Source: Gammaproteobacteria bacterium
GTDB taxonomy: Bacteria; Pseudomonadota; Gammaproteobacteria; Steroidobacterales; Foliamicaceae
Length of the DNA: 64,000 nt
Assembly (NCBI GenBank): GCA_011523505.1
Contig: WTGP01000018.1
Location: 121,777-185,776, forward strand
Direction of reading: 5' to 3'
Shown: positions 10,148 to 18,584 of the stretch, piece after piece
How the letters are laid out: each line of letters starts with the position of its first letter
Position numbering within the stretch: position 1 is the first letter of the stretch
The notes under the pieces: model-generated
What the model was told of the DNA's origin: nothing
The model's database searches: none
What the model saw: only the letters and a program-made list of their open reading frames with translations
Translations under genes and position numbers: made by a program

Positions 10148-11261
10148 GCCGTGATTTCTCCGGCTTCTCGGCATTGAAACGCAGCAGCGCCGCGAACCGA
10201 TAAACCGCATGCACGAATTTGCTGTACGGAAGCGTCAGGAAAAGCGCCAGAACGAAACCCAGGTGTACGGCCAGCGTCAGTCCCATGGCAGCGGTTTCGC
10301 GCAGCATTAGCAGCAGGAATCCGGTCAGGCTGATGACAAAAAGCAAGGCCAGGAACGCGTAGTCCATGCCGTAGTGGCGAAGCGGCATTGCAATCTTGTC
10401 GCTTCGCAATTTCAGCCAGAACAGTCCGGCCGGGCCCGCCAGGAGGCCGATGCCTCCAATGGACCCCAGCAATACCGGCAGGCTGAAGAATGGATAGGGC
10501 GCGACCCGTCCCAGGGCGTAGTCGTAAAAGGCCGCAACGCACGTGGACGCAAAGCAAAGCAAGAAGCCCCACATGGCGGCCTGGTGAAAATAGCGGCGCT
10601 GGTTCGAGCGGCCTTCGTCGCGCGGACTGCAGCCCTCTTTGTGCCCCCCGCCGAGGTACTGCAGCGTGGCCATGTCCTTGAGCGCGCCGCGGAAGGCGCT
10701 GAACATGGGTCTGGCCAGCGCGAAGGCGCCGGTCTCACGCCAGAATCTGCGCACGCCCATCGAGAGTGCAAGCAGACTGAAACCGAATGTGCTGCCCGCA
10801 ACGGCCACCATGACGCCGTGGCTGATCACCGCGTAGAAGGAACCGGGCCCCGAGTGCTCGGCAAACATTACGCCCGGATCGACAAGGACAGATGCGAGCG
10901 CGAGGACCATCGACAGCGCAAGCGCAGTCGCAAGCGAAACGAACAGACCGTTCCGGCGAAACAGGCGGCCAAGGAAGCCGGGCCACGCATACGCTTCGTA
11001 GGTTTCGGTCCTCAGTTCCGTCAAAGCCGCCGGCACATTGACGGCAAAGGGGTGCGGCGGAGCGTACTGGCAGCTGTGATAGCAGGCCGTGCAGTTGTGG
11101 CATAGATTCGCCAGGTAGTGCATTTGATGATCGGAAAACGCACGGTGCAGGGACATGGCCGGAAACACCGCGCACACACCTTCGCAATACCGGCAGGCAT
11201 TGCAGATGTTCATCACCCGCTGCGCCTCGCCGACCGCGCTTTCCGGCTGCAGGCTCTCCAT
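10131..11261 (-). CDS. tcuB: TcuB-like 4Fe-4S membrane protein
   Basis: 376 residues from the ATG at 11261. Two ferredoxin-type clusters are visible near the N-terminus: Cys20-x2-Cys23-x2-Cys26-x3-Cys30 and Cys54-x2-Cys57-x2-Cys60-x3-Cys64. About six hydrophobic helices follow. In Salmonella, TcuB passes electrons from the flavoprotein TcuA to the membrane during tricarballylate oxidation. Its start overlaps the tcuA stop by one base. No tcuC permease lies next to it. The natural substrate of this pair could be another carboxylic acid. Confidence 0.85.
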   Translation of the reverse strand: MESLQPESAVGEAQRVMNICNACRYCEGVCAVFPAMSLHRAFSDHQMHYLANLCHNCTACYHSCQYAPPHPFAVNVPAALTELRTETYEAYAWPGFLGRLFRRNGLFVSLATALALSMVLALASVLVDPGVMFAEHSGPGSFYAVISHGVMVAVAGSTFGFSLLALSMGVRRFWRETGAFALARPMFSAFRGALKDMATLQYLGGGHKEGCSPRDEGRSNQRRYFHQAAMWGFLLCFASTCVAAFYDYALGRVAPYPFFSLPVLLGSIGGIGLLAGPAGLFWLKLRSDKIAMPLRHYGMDYAFLALLFVISLTGFLLLMLRETAAMGLTLAVHLGFVLALFLTLPYSKFVHAVYRFAALLRFNAEKPEKSRPATVA

Positions 11262-12655
11262 TACCGTTCCCCCGCCGAGGCCGCATGTTGGCCCGCCAGG
11301 CGGCCGAAAACCGCGCCGATCGTCATCCCCGTACCGGCGCAATAGCCTTTGCCGAGGATGTTTCCCGCCATGATCTCGCCCGCGGCAAAGACGTTCGGCG
11401 AAGACTTCCCGCCCTGGAACAGCACGCGCGCCTGCTCGTCGACCTTCACGCCGAGGTAGGTAAAGGTGATGCCGGGTCTGAGCGGGTAGGCGTAAAACGG
11501 CGGCGTATCCACAGGCAATGCCCAGTGGGACTTGGGAGGCTCAAGGTCCTGCGTGGAGCAATCGTCGAGTATTTCCGGGTTATAGCTTCCGGTAGACACA
11601 CTCGCATTGAATTGATCAACAGTCCTTGTCAGCGCTCCCGATTCAATTCCCAAGTCGGAAGCCAACTGCTCGATCGTGTCCGCGGTCATGGGCGGGAACA
11701 GGGATGGCATGAAACGGTCCAGCACCTTTGAATCCATGATCGCATAGGCAATCTGGTCGGGTTGCCGGGCAATGAGTCGCCCCCAGATCGCGTAGCGCTT
11801 GGGCCAGGAGTCCTCCCCCTCGTCATAGAAGCGTTGCCCGAACCTGTTCACGACGATTCCGAAGACCACGCAATCCAGACGCGTCACGATCCCGCCGTCA
11901 TATTTCGGCGCACGCGCGTCGACGGCAATGGCGTGACACTGGGTGGGATCGCCTGTCGTTTCCGCCCCTTTGCCGATCAGGTCCTTCAGCACGGCGCCTC
12001 GATTGTAGGAAGTGCCGCGCACGATAAAGTTGTCGGCAGCCTCGCCCCAGACTTCCCGCATCCAGCTCTCGTTCGCCTGGAACCCCCCGCAAGCCACGAC
12101 AACGGACCTAGCCGTAATCTCGTATTTGTTGCCCTGATTCAGGAAAACCGCGCTACTGAAGCGCCCCCGGGATATGTTCAGTCGTTTGACTTCGCTGTCG
12201 TAGCAAACGCGAACGCCCAAGGCTTCCGCAGTCCTGTACTGCGCGTTCAGCAGCGCCTTGCCGCCGCCGAGGAAGAAGGCATTGGTGCGCGCCAGATTCA
12301 GGGTGCCGGTTAGCGCCGGCTGAAAACGCACGCCTTTCTCGTACAACCACCCGGGCAGTTCCCCGCTGTGGCGGATCATCAGCCTGGCCAGCGCTTCGTC
12401 CGTATGTCCTTCGGTAACGCTCAGCAGGTCCTGCCAGTACTCCTCCCCGGTATAGCTTCCTTCAAGCGTATGTGCGGGGTCTGCGTGCATCGCACGAAGA
12501 TTGCGCGTGTGTCGGGTGTTTCCTCCGCGCATCGAACGGTCCGCGTGCTCCAGTATCACAACAGCGGCGCCCCGTTCGCGCGCTTCGATGGCAGCGCACA
12601 GGCCCGCGTTACCTCCTCCGATCACGAGGACATCCGTCTGGCGCGGGAGGCTCAA
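11261..12655 (-). CDS. tcuA: TcuA-like FAD-dependent dehydrogenase
   Basis: 464 residues. The N-terminal dinucleotide motif is VLVIGGGNAGLCAAIEARERGA (residues 9-30 region). The fumarate reductase/succinate dehydrogenase flavoprotein fold is seen throughout, with RGTSYNRGAVL and FAAGEIMAGNILGKGYCAGTG near the end. TcuA oxidises tricarballylate to cis-aconitate in Salmonella. The start appears to be TTG at 12655, because an upstream ATG meets a stop after six codons. It lies 27 bases after an aminotransferase gene and overlaps tcuB, forming a three-gene operon. Confidence 0.85.
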   Translation of the reverse strand: MSLPRQTDVLVIGGGNAGLCAAIEARERGAAVVILEHADRSMRGGNTRHTRNLRAMHADPAHTLEGSYTGEEYWQDLLSVTEGHTDEALARLMIRHSGELPGWLYEKGVRFQPALTGTLNLARTNAFFLGGGKALLNAQYRTAEALGVRVCYDSEVKRLNISRGRFSSAVFLNQGNKYEITARSVVVACGGFQANESWMREVWGEAADNFIVRGTSYNRGAVLKDLIGKGAETTGDPTQCHAIAVDARAPKYDGGIVTRLDCVVFGIVVNRFGQRFYDEGEDSWPKRYAIWGRLIARQPDQIAYAIMDSKVLDRFMPSLFPPMTADTIEQLASDLGIESGALTRTVDQFNASVSTGSYNPEILDDCSTQDLEPPKSHWALPVDTPPFYAYPLRPGITFTYLGVKVDEQARVLFQGGKSSPNVFAAGEIMAGNILGKGYCAGTGMTIGAVFGRLAGQHAASAGER

Positions 12656-12682
12656 GGAACTAGCGCCGCGTCAAGCTCATGG

Positions 12683-14062
12683 TCAGGCCAGTTCCCTGGC
12701 GGTGTTCTCGATACCCCGGCGCAGCGTCTCGACGATGAAATCAACCTGCTCGCGGGTGAGAGTCAACGCCGGCGACATGATGTTCAGGTTGCCGATCGAC
12801 CGCACGAGCAGGCCGAGTTTCTCGCACTGGTCGGATACGAGCTTGCCTATATTCAGCTCTGCGGGGAACAGGCCCTTTGTAGCCTTGTCGGCGACGAACT
12901 CCACGCACATCATGAAACCGCGCCCGCGAACGTCTCCGACGATTGCCAGGTCCTCAAGTTCGCGCAGTCTCGATTCGAAGTAGCCGCCCACTTTCCGGGC
13001 GGCGGCAAGCACGTTTTCCCGCTGCATGATCTCGATCACCTTCAGTGCGGCGGCACAGCTCACCGGATGGCCTCCATACGTAAATCCGTGGCCGAAGAAT
13101 CGCGCCGGATCGCCGCTGCTGATGACCTCGTGAATGCGGTCCGAGTACAGCGTTGCACCCAGGGGAAGGTAGCCGCCGGTAATGCCCTTGGCGCAGGTAA
13201 TGATGTCCGGTTCGATGTCGAACTCGCCCTTGCTTGCGAACCAGTGCCCCAGGCGGCCGAAGCCGGTCACCACCTCGTCGGCGACGTAAAGCACATCGTA
13301 ATCGCGGCACAGTTGCCAGGTCCGCTTGTTGTAGCCCGGCGGTGGCACGATGACGCCGCCCGCGCCCATCACGGGCTCCGCGAAGAAAGCCGAGACGTTT
13401 TCCGGCTTGAGCTCAACGATTTTCCGCTCCAGTTCTTCCACGAGGAAATCGCAAAACTGCGCCTCCGTCATATTGTCCGGCGCACGGTAGTAATTGGGGC
13501 AGGAAACGAAGTGAATCGCGCCGGTCGCGTACTCGAATTCGGGGATCCGGTCCCTCCCGGTCAGCGATGCCGCCATAAAAGTACTGCCGTGGTAAGCCTG
13601 TTGCCGCGAAATCAGATGCCGTTTTTCCGGCTTGCCCCTGCAAAACTGGTAGAAATGCGCGAGCCGGACCGCCGTATCCACCGCAGTCGATCCTCCGGTC
13701 GAGAAAATCGTCCGGTTGATGTCGCCAGGAGCCAGGGCGGCGACAGTTTCCGCCAGTTCCGCAGCGGGAACGCTGCCCATGTCAACAAACGAATTCGCGA
13801 ACGCGAGCCGTGCCACCTGCCCGGCAATTGCATCGGCGATTTCTGTCCTTCCCAGGCCGATGTTGGTGCACCATAGGCCGCCGACGGCGTCCAGGTATCG
13901 CCGTCCGTCCACGTCCCAGACGTGCGCGCCGTCACCCTTCTCCAGCAGCAGCGCACCCTCTTCCCGGAACGACTCAAAGTGCTGCCAGGGATGCAGGACA
14001 TGGCGGCGGTCGGCCTGCCAGGCGCACCGCACTGAATGGGTTTCTTGAGCCGGGGAGTCCAT
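12683..14062 (-). CDS. Class III (omega) aminotransferase
   Basis: 459 residues, typical of class III PLP aminotransferases. The Schiff-base lysine is Lys292 in ITCAKGITGGYLPLG. Other family marks are DAVGGLWCTNIGLG near residue 59, GGSTAVDTAVRLA and YVADEVVTGFGRLG. It transfers an omega- or alpha-amino group, often to pyruvate or 2-oxoglutarate. First gene of the operon ending in tcuAB, and its ATG lies about 10 bases from the operator cluster at 14070-14102, which it shares with the divergent TonB receptor. The products of amino transfer may feed the TcuAB oxidation, but this is inference. Confidence 0.9.
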   Translation of the reverse strand: MDSPAQETHSVRCAWQADRRHVLHPWQHFESFREEGALLLEKGDGAHVWDVDGRRYLDAVGGLWCTNIGLGRTEIADAIAGQVARLAFANSFVDMGSVPAAELAETVAALAPGDINRTIFSTGGSTAVDTAVRLAHFYQFCRGKPEKRHLISRQQAYHGSTFMAASLTGRDRIPEFEYATGAIHFVSCPNYYRAPDNMTEAQFCDFLVEELERKIVELKPENVSAFFAEPVMGAGGVIVPPPGYNKRTWQLCRDYDVLYVADEVVTGFGRLGHWFASKGEFDIEPDIITCAKGITGGYLPLGATLYSDRIHEVISSGDPARFFGHGFTYGGHPVSCAAALKVIEIMQRENVLAAARKVGGYFESRLRELEDLAIVGDVRGRGFMMCVEFVADKATKGLFPAELNIGKLVSDQCEKLGLLVRSIGNLNIMSPALTLTREQVDFIVETLRRGIENTARELA

Positions 14063-14069
14063 CAGGATT

Positions 14070-14102
14070 TTGTAGACACGTTGTATACAACATTGTATAC
14101 TT
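14070..14102. promoter_or_regulatory. Operator site A: three FadR-type palindromes
   Basis: TTGTATACAA at 14081-14090 is a perfect palindrome. A second, ATTGTATACTT, has its core GTATAC at 14095-14100. A weaker third, TTGTAGACAC, has its core at 14072-14077. Core spacings are 11 and 12 bases, about one helical turn. They fit the FadR/GntR pattern TNGT-NN-ACNA. The site lies between the aminotransferase-tcuAB operon and the TonB receptor. Confidence 0.7.
14073..14101 (+). promoter_or_regulatory. Promoter of the TonB receptor, overlapped by operator A
   Basis: TAGACA (14073-14078, five of six -35 matches), a 17-base spacer and TATACT (14096-14101). The palindrome at 14081-14090 lies inside the spacer and the second one covers the -10, so a bound regulator would block polymerase. 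The roughly 100-base leader contains a hairpin, CGCTTC/GAAGCG at 14126-14142, and an AGGGG Shine-Dalgarno before the ATG at 14208. Confidence 0.6.
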
Positions 14103-14207
14103 CATCGCCGTAGAGTAGCTGCAAACGCTTCGAATTGAAGCGAAAAACGCCCGGCCGAAAGCGACTTGCAGCAGCGGCATTGCTTTATTGGCAAAAGGGG
14201 ACAGTCC

Positions 14208-16577
14208 ATGATTCGTCAGGCACAAAGTTTCGACCACGCCCGGTTCCGCAAGCACGCAGGGACGCTGGCGCTAACATCGCTCGCAGGCCTATGGGCGCTC
14301 GCCGCCGTTCCGGCCGCGACGGCCCAGGAAGATGCCCAGGCTAGCGGCGCCGCAGGCGCACTCGAAGAGATTGTCGTAACGGCCCGAAAGCGGGAGGAGA
14401 ACCTTCAGGATGTTCCCTTGACGATCGACGTAATCTCCGGCGATCTCATGCGGTCCGGGGGTATCGAAACCATCGACGATATCGAATACGCCGTTCCGGG
14501 CCTGGCCGTGGGCAATCGGGGATTCAACGGCGCCTATCTCGGTTTGCGGGGCATTTCAAGCATCCGCTCCTTCGTGGGCGACGAGGCCGCCGTGGCCGTG
14601 CATCTGGACGGCGTTTTTCTGCCCCAGTCGCCGCAGGCTTTCGGCAACCTGTTCGATATTGAACGCATCGAAGTGCTCAAGGGTCCGCAGGGAACCGAGT
14701 ACGGCCGCAATGCCACCGCCGGCGTGATCAACGTGGTGACGGCCAACCCGGACACCGAGGCCAGCTCCGGGGACGTCAACGCGTCGTTCGGCAGTCACGG
14801 CGCGGTGCGGATGAACGGCATGGCGAACATCGTTACCGGGGAACGCAGCGCCTTGCGGATTGCCGTGTCCGTGGCCGAAAGCGACGGCTACATTCGCAAC
14901 GTGATCGACGGCAGCGACGTGGGCGGCGAGGACTATTCGGCCGGCCGCATTTCGTATCAGTACGAAACGAGCGAATCCACCCGCTTGCTGTTCAAATATC
15001 AGCACTCCCGGAATGAACGCCCCCAGGTGAAGATTCCGCGGGTGCCTCCAAACGGAAACGCCACCCAGAATGGACTGAATGCGCTGGCCCGGGCCGGGGT
15101 TTCCGACTTCCACGACACGATCATCAACGTTCCGATCGGCAGCGACAGGACCGATGACAATTTTTCGCTGCAGATCGACTGGGACATGGGCGGCTTCGGA
15201 GTCCGCTCCATCACCGGCTACACGTCCTTCGACAATGAGGTCACGCTGGATTTCACGCTGGAACCGGCCACCAGCGGCGACGCTTCGACGGACGGGCAAA
15301 GCCCCAACTCCAACGAGGGCACCAGCATGTCGCAGGAATTGCAGGTATTTGCTCTGGACCCGGGCCGTATGGATTGGCGCTTGGGCCTCTATTGGATCGA
15401 TACGGAAGCCGAGGAGACGCGCTTCGTCAGCAGCGGCGGCCTGTTCTACGTGCCCGATACCGTGTTGCCGTTCAGCGCCTATTACGACGATTTCCTGCTG
15501 GATCAGGAAGGCTCGGCCTATAGCGCGTTCGGCGAACTGTCGTTCGCGCTCAGCGAAGACCTGGGTGTGACCTTCGGGCTGCGCTATACCGACGAGGACA
15601 AGACGCAAACCCAGACGGAAACTGCCGGGGGCGACATTCCGACTGCTTGCGGCGGAGGACCGATCGGGTTTGCCTGGTGCGGCGAGGCACGGCTTTACAC
15701 CGCCACCGCCAGCCGAAGCTGGAGCGACACGTCCGGGCGGATCTCGGTTCAGTGGACGCCTTCGGACGATCTGCTGGCCTACGCGAGTTACTCCACCGGA
15801 TTCCGCAGCGGCGCCATCGGCGGCGTGATCGGATTCGACAATTTCGCGGTGGACGGTGGCTGGAACTACAACGGCTCCGGCGTCTACCGCGGGCCCAACG
15901 GTACGCTCGGCTTGCAACCGTTCGAGCCGGAAACCGTGGACAATATCGATATCGGCGTAAAGTCCACCCTGTTGGATGGCCGCCTGCAGATCAATGCCTC
16001 CTGGTTCTTCGCCCGGTTCGAGGATCAACTGGTGTTCCAGGTCGATCCGGACCAGCAATTCCGGTTGATCGAGGGCAATATCGGCGAGTCGGAAGCCACA
16101 GGCGTCGATTTCCAGGTGAACTGGGCCGTTTCCGAAGCGCTGCTGGTCTCCCTGGGCGGTCAGGTGCTGGACACCGAAATCGTGGACCTGGGCAATTTCG
16201 ACGTCAGCGGCGGCACGGAAGAAGGCATTGCCCTGCCCCGGGCGCCCGAGCTCAGCTACGCAGCGAGCGTCCAGTACACGGCTCCCGTGGGTAATTCGGG
16301 CGAACTGACGGTTCGCGGTGAATACAATTACAAGGATGACGTTTTCATGGATCTCAGCGAGCGGCGTCCTCAAGACGCCGTGGGACTGTTCAACGTCATC
16401 CTTCGTTACGATTCCGGCGGCAGCTGGTACGCCTTCCTGAACGGCAGGAACCTGTCGGATGAGGAATACCTGCTGGACAACGAGGCGCGAGTCGACGCCG
16501 GAGGCGGAGCCGCACTCCAGAACGCGTCGCCGGGTGCCCCGAGGACATACGAGGTCGGCGTCGGAATACGATTCTGA
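14208..16577 (+). CDS. TonB-dependent outer-membrane receptor
   Basis: 789 residues from the ATG at 14208, preceded by AGGGGAC. A signal peptide ends near AATAQ (about residue 39). The plug begins with EEIVVTARKREENLQDVPLTI, the common start of proteobacterial TonB receptors, and contains DIERIEVLKGPQGTEYGRNATAGVINV. The rest is barrel, ending in the aromatic-terminated strand YEVGVGIRF. It takes up a ligand across the outer membrane with TonB energy; the ligand cannot be read. It is divergent from the aminotransferase-tcuAB operon behind a shared operator and ends in a strong terminator before the MFS gene. Confidence 0.95.
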   Translation: MIRQAQSFDHARFRKHAGTLALTSLAGLWALAAVPAATAQEDAQASGAAGALEEIVVTARKREENLQDVPLTIDVISGDLMRSGGIETIDDIEYAVPGLAVGNRGFNGAYLGLRGISSIRSFVGDEAAVAVHLDGVFLPQSPQAFGNLFDIERIEVLKGPQGTEYGRNATAGVINVVTANPDTEASSGDVNASFGSHGAVRMNGMANIVTGERSALRIAVSVAESDGYIRNVIDGSDVGGEDYSAGRISYQYETSESTRLLFKYQHSRNERPQVKIPRVPPNGNATQNGLNALARAGVSDFHDTIINVPIGSDRTDDNFSLQIDWDMGGFGVRSITGYTSFDNEVTLDFTLEPATSGDASTDGQSPNSNEGTSMSQELQVFALDPGRMDWRLGLYWIDTEAEETRFVSSGGLFYVPDTVLPFSAYYDDFLLDQEGSAYSAFGELSFALSEDLGVTFGLRYTDEDKTQTQTETAGGDIPTACGGGPIGFAWCGEARLYTATASRSWSDTSGRISVQWTPSDDLLAYASYSTGFRSGAIGGVIGFDNFAVDGGWNYNGSGVYRGPNGTLGLQPFEPETVDNIDIGVKSTLLDGRLQINASWFFARFEDQLVFQVDPDQQFRLIEGNIGESEATGVDFQVNWAVSEALLVSLGGQVLDTEIVDLGNFDVSGGTEEGIALPRAPELSYAASVQYTAPVGNSGELTVRGEYNYKDDVFMDLSERRPQDAVGLFNVILRYDSGGSWYAFLNGRNLSDEEYLLDNEARVDAGGGAALQNASPGAPRTYEVGVGIRF

Positions 16578-16588
16578 CTCTCACGGCC

Positions 16589-16635
16589 AGCGAAAAGGCG
16601 TGAATTAGTTCACGCCTTTTCGCTCCTCTTTTTTT
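16589..16635 (+). terminator. Strong rho-independent terminator after the TonB receptor
   Basis: A perfect 16-bp stem (16589-16604 pairing with 16609-16624) with a TTAG loop is followed by CC, TC and seven T residues (16629-16635). It starts 12 bases after the receptor stop and largely separates it from the MFS gene, whose Shine-Dalgarno is directly downstream. Confidence 0.93.
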
Positions 16636-16647
16636 CAGGTGGGGGCG

Positions 16648-17853
16648 ATGCGGCTCACCACAGGTCAGAAGGAAACGCGCAGCGTCACCTACCTGGTTGC
16701 CGCGCAGCTGCTGATCTTCCAATCGTCGCTGGGTCAATACGTAACGCCCATCTACTTCGGCGCCCTCGCGCGGCAACTGGGTTACTCAAACCAGCAGCTC
16801 GCGGCGATCGGCACCACGGAGGCAGCCGCCTCCATCTTCGTGGTCATCGCGATTGCCCTGTTCATCGGCCGCCTGGACATGCGCAAGTTATGCCTGGTTG
16901 CCGCCGGCATGCTGACGGCGGCCACGCTGGCCTGCGCGCTCACCACGGACCCCGCGGTGCTGCTGATCCTTCGCGCACTGGTCGGCGCCTCGGCGACCGT
17001 CATATCCAGCGCGGGGATGGTTTACGTCGCCGCCACGGCCATCCCGGTGCGATGGTTCGGCGTGCAGATGACGCTGACCACGCTTCTGACGATGGCGGGC
17101 CTGGCCGGCATGCCGATCATCGAGCGTCAGTTCGGACTGCCCGGCTTCTACGTCACGCTGGTATTGCTCGCTCCGGCCACTTTCTGGGCGGCGTTCGTGC
17201 TGCCTGCGCACCCAAAGCCGGCCAGCGAAGCGCTCAAGGGCGATTCTTCACTGGCCGCGTCGGCCGGCTGGCGGAATCCGGCCGCCATTATCGGGTTGCT
17301 GGCCATCCTGGCCTACGCGGCATACATCTACCCGATGTACAACTTTTCCGATCGTATCGGCACGGCCATCGGACTGGCGCCGGTATACATCGGGTTCGTC
17401 CTGTCCGCGACGACGCCGATCGGCGTCGTCGGCTCGCTGCTGGCCACGACGCTCGGCAACCGGTTCGGCGCGGTGCGGCCGATTGCCGCCAGTGCGGTGC
17501 TGGCGGGGATCGGATACATGTACTTCCATTTCTCGACGGACGTGGTGGGTTTCTGGGTTGCGATTTCCGTCATGAGTTTCATCTGGAACTTCGCTCAGCC
17601 GTATCTTGTTTCAACCGTCGGCCGGGCGGACCCGGATGGCCGGTTTGTCTTTCTGAACGGTCTGGCTTTCGAGGGAGGCAGGATCCTCACGACATTTGTC
17701 TTCGCGGCATCGCTGAGCGCTATCGGTCCGGCCGGCCCGGCTTTGCTGGGGACTGTCTTGATGACGCTTTCGGCCATGCTGATATACGTTGCAGTGAGGT
17801 TCATACGAACAGGCACGGCGCAGGGAGTGGAGTCGCCGCGGCAAGCGCACTGA
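16648..17853 (+). CDS. MFS transporter
   Basis: 401 residues from the ATG at 16648, preceded by AGGTGGGGG; an in-frame GTG lies three codons earlier. About twelve hydrophobic segments, with the MFS-type charged turn FIGRLDMRKL after helix 2. It lies right after the terminator of the TonB receptor, so expression would need read-through or a promoter I do not see. Likely the inner-membrane partner for the receptor's ligand. It converges on the GntR gene with 14 bases between them. Confidence 0.88.
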   Translation: MRLTTGQKETRSVTYLVAAQLLIFQSSLGQYVTPIYFGALARQLGYSNQQLAAIGTTEAAASIFVVIAIALFIGRLDMRKLCLVAAGMLTAATLACALTTDPAVLLILRALVGASATVISSAGMVYVAATAIPVRWFGVQMTLTTLLTMAGLAGMPIIERQFGLPGFYVTLVLLAPATFWAAFVLPAHPKPASEALKGDSSLAASAGWRNPAAIIGLLAILAYAAYIYPMYNFSDRIGTAIGLAPVYIGFVLSATTPIGVVGSLLATTLGNRFGAVRPIAASAVLAGIGYMYFHFSTDVVGFWVAISVMSFIWNFAQPYLVSTVGRADPDGRFVFLNGLAFEGGRILTTFVFAASLSAIGPAGPALLGTVLMTLSAMLIYVAVRFIRTGTAQGVESPRQAH

Positions 17854-17867
17854 GCGCTCGGCGAGAA

Positions 17868-18584
17868 TCAATCGGCCCTCAGATCGACCTTTGACAGGAA
17901 CCTGCTGGTGAATTCCTTGAGCAGTTCGTCCCGGAGATACGCCGCATCGCGCATTCCGGCGGCCTCGGCCCGATCGGGGTCCCGCGCCCGCAGGGCTTCA
18001 ATGATTTCAATGTGCGGCAACAGGGCCGAACGGGGCGTCCTCTCTCCTTCGAAATAAACGCTCAAGCGCATCAGACGCTGCCCTTCGTCGAGCATCTGCT
18101 TCAGCCAGCGAGTGAGGTACTCGTTGCCGGCGGCCTCGGCAATGGCGACATGAAACTTGCGATTCAATGCAATCTGCCTGCTGAACTGGCGCGCCTTGCG
18201 CGCCTTGTCGAGTCTCTCTTCGATAACCTCGATCTTCTCCAGTTCCTCGTCCAGGATGTGGATTGCCGCCAGCCGGCAGGTAACGCGATAGATCAGCTCG
18301 AGCGCGTCCAGAAAAGACGGGGCCGAACCGACATCGAAGGGGGCCACGATCGAACTGTGATTCGGCAGCGTCTTGACCAGGCCTTCGGCGGACAGGCGAA
18401 TCAGCGCCTCGCGGACCGGCGACCGGGAAAGCTTGAAGCGCACGGCAAGCTCGCTTTCGTCGAGCAAGGTCCCCGGCGCCAGCTTGAGACTGAGGATGGA
18501 TTCGCGCAATTTCTCGTACACGTGACTCGCGCCCGTGCCTCTTGGGCGCCTCGCGCGCCGGGGTCCAGCTTTTGTTTCAGCCAT
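17868..18584 (-). CDS. GntR family transcriptional regulator with FCD domain
   Basis: 238 residues from the ATG at 18584; a TTG at 18593 is the alternative. The winged helix (about residues 20-90) contains KLAPGTLLDESELAVRFKLS and SPVREALIRLSAEGLV, typical of GntR. Residues about 95-220 are an all-helical FCD ligand domain (LNRKFHVAIAEAAGNEYL, LLPHIEIIEAL). FadR-subfamily regulators bind TNGT-N-ACNA palindromes and are usually released by a carboxylic-acid ligand, often with a metal in the FCD pocket. It is the last gene of the aldehyde dehydrogenase operon, overlapping the flavoprotein stop. It is the only GntR/FCD regulator in the window and the best candidate for the five operator sites. 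Confidence 0.93.
   Translation of the reverse strand: MAETKAGPRRARRPRGTGASHVYEKLRESILSLKLAPGTLLDESELAVRFKLSRSPVREALIRLSAEGLVKTLPNHSSIVAPFDVGSAPSFLDALELIYRVTCRLAAIHILDEELEKIEVIEERLDKARKARQFSRQIALNRKFHVAIAEAAGNEYLTRWLKQMLDEGQRLMRLSVYFEGERTPRSALLPHIEIIEALRARDPDRAEAAGMRDAAYLRDELLKEFTSRFLSKVDLRAD

Noticed and set aside
14556-16373. A 605-codon open frame antisense to the TonB receptor
   Set aside because: High GC keeps antisense frames open; the translation has no recognisable fold, while the sense strand has signal peptide, plug and barrel.
17383-17388. GTATAC cores inside genes (here in the MFS gene; also near 30462, 39529 and 49728)
   Set aside because: Single copies, poor flanks and coding location; they lack the 11-base tandem partner of the five intergenic sites.
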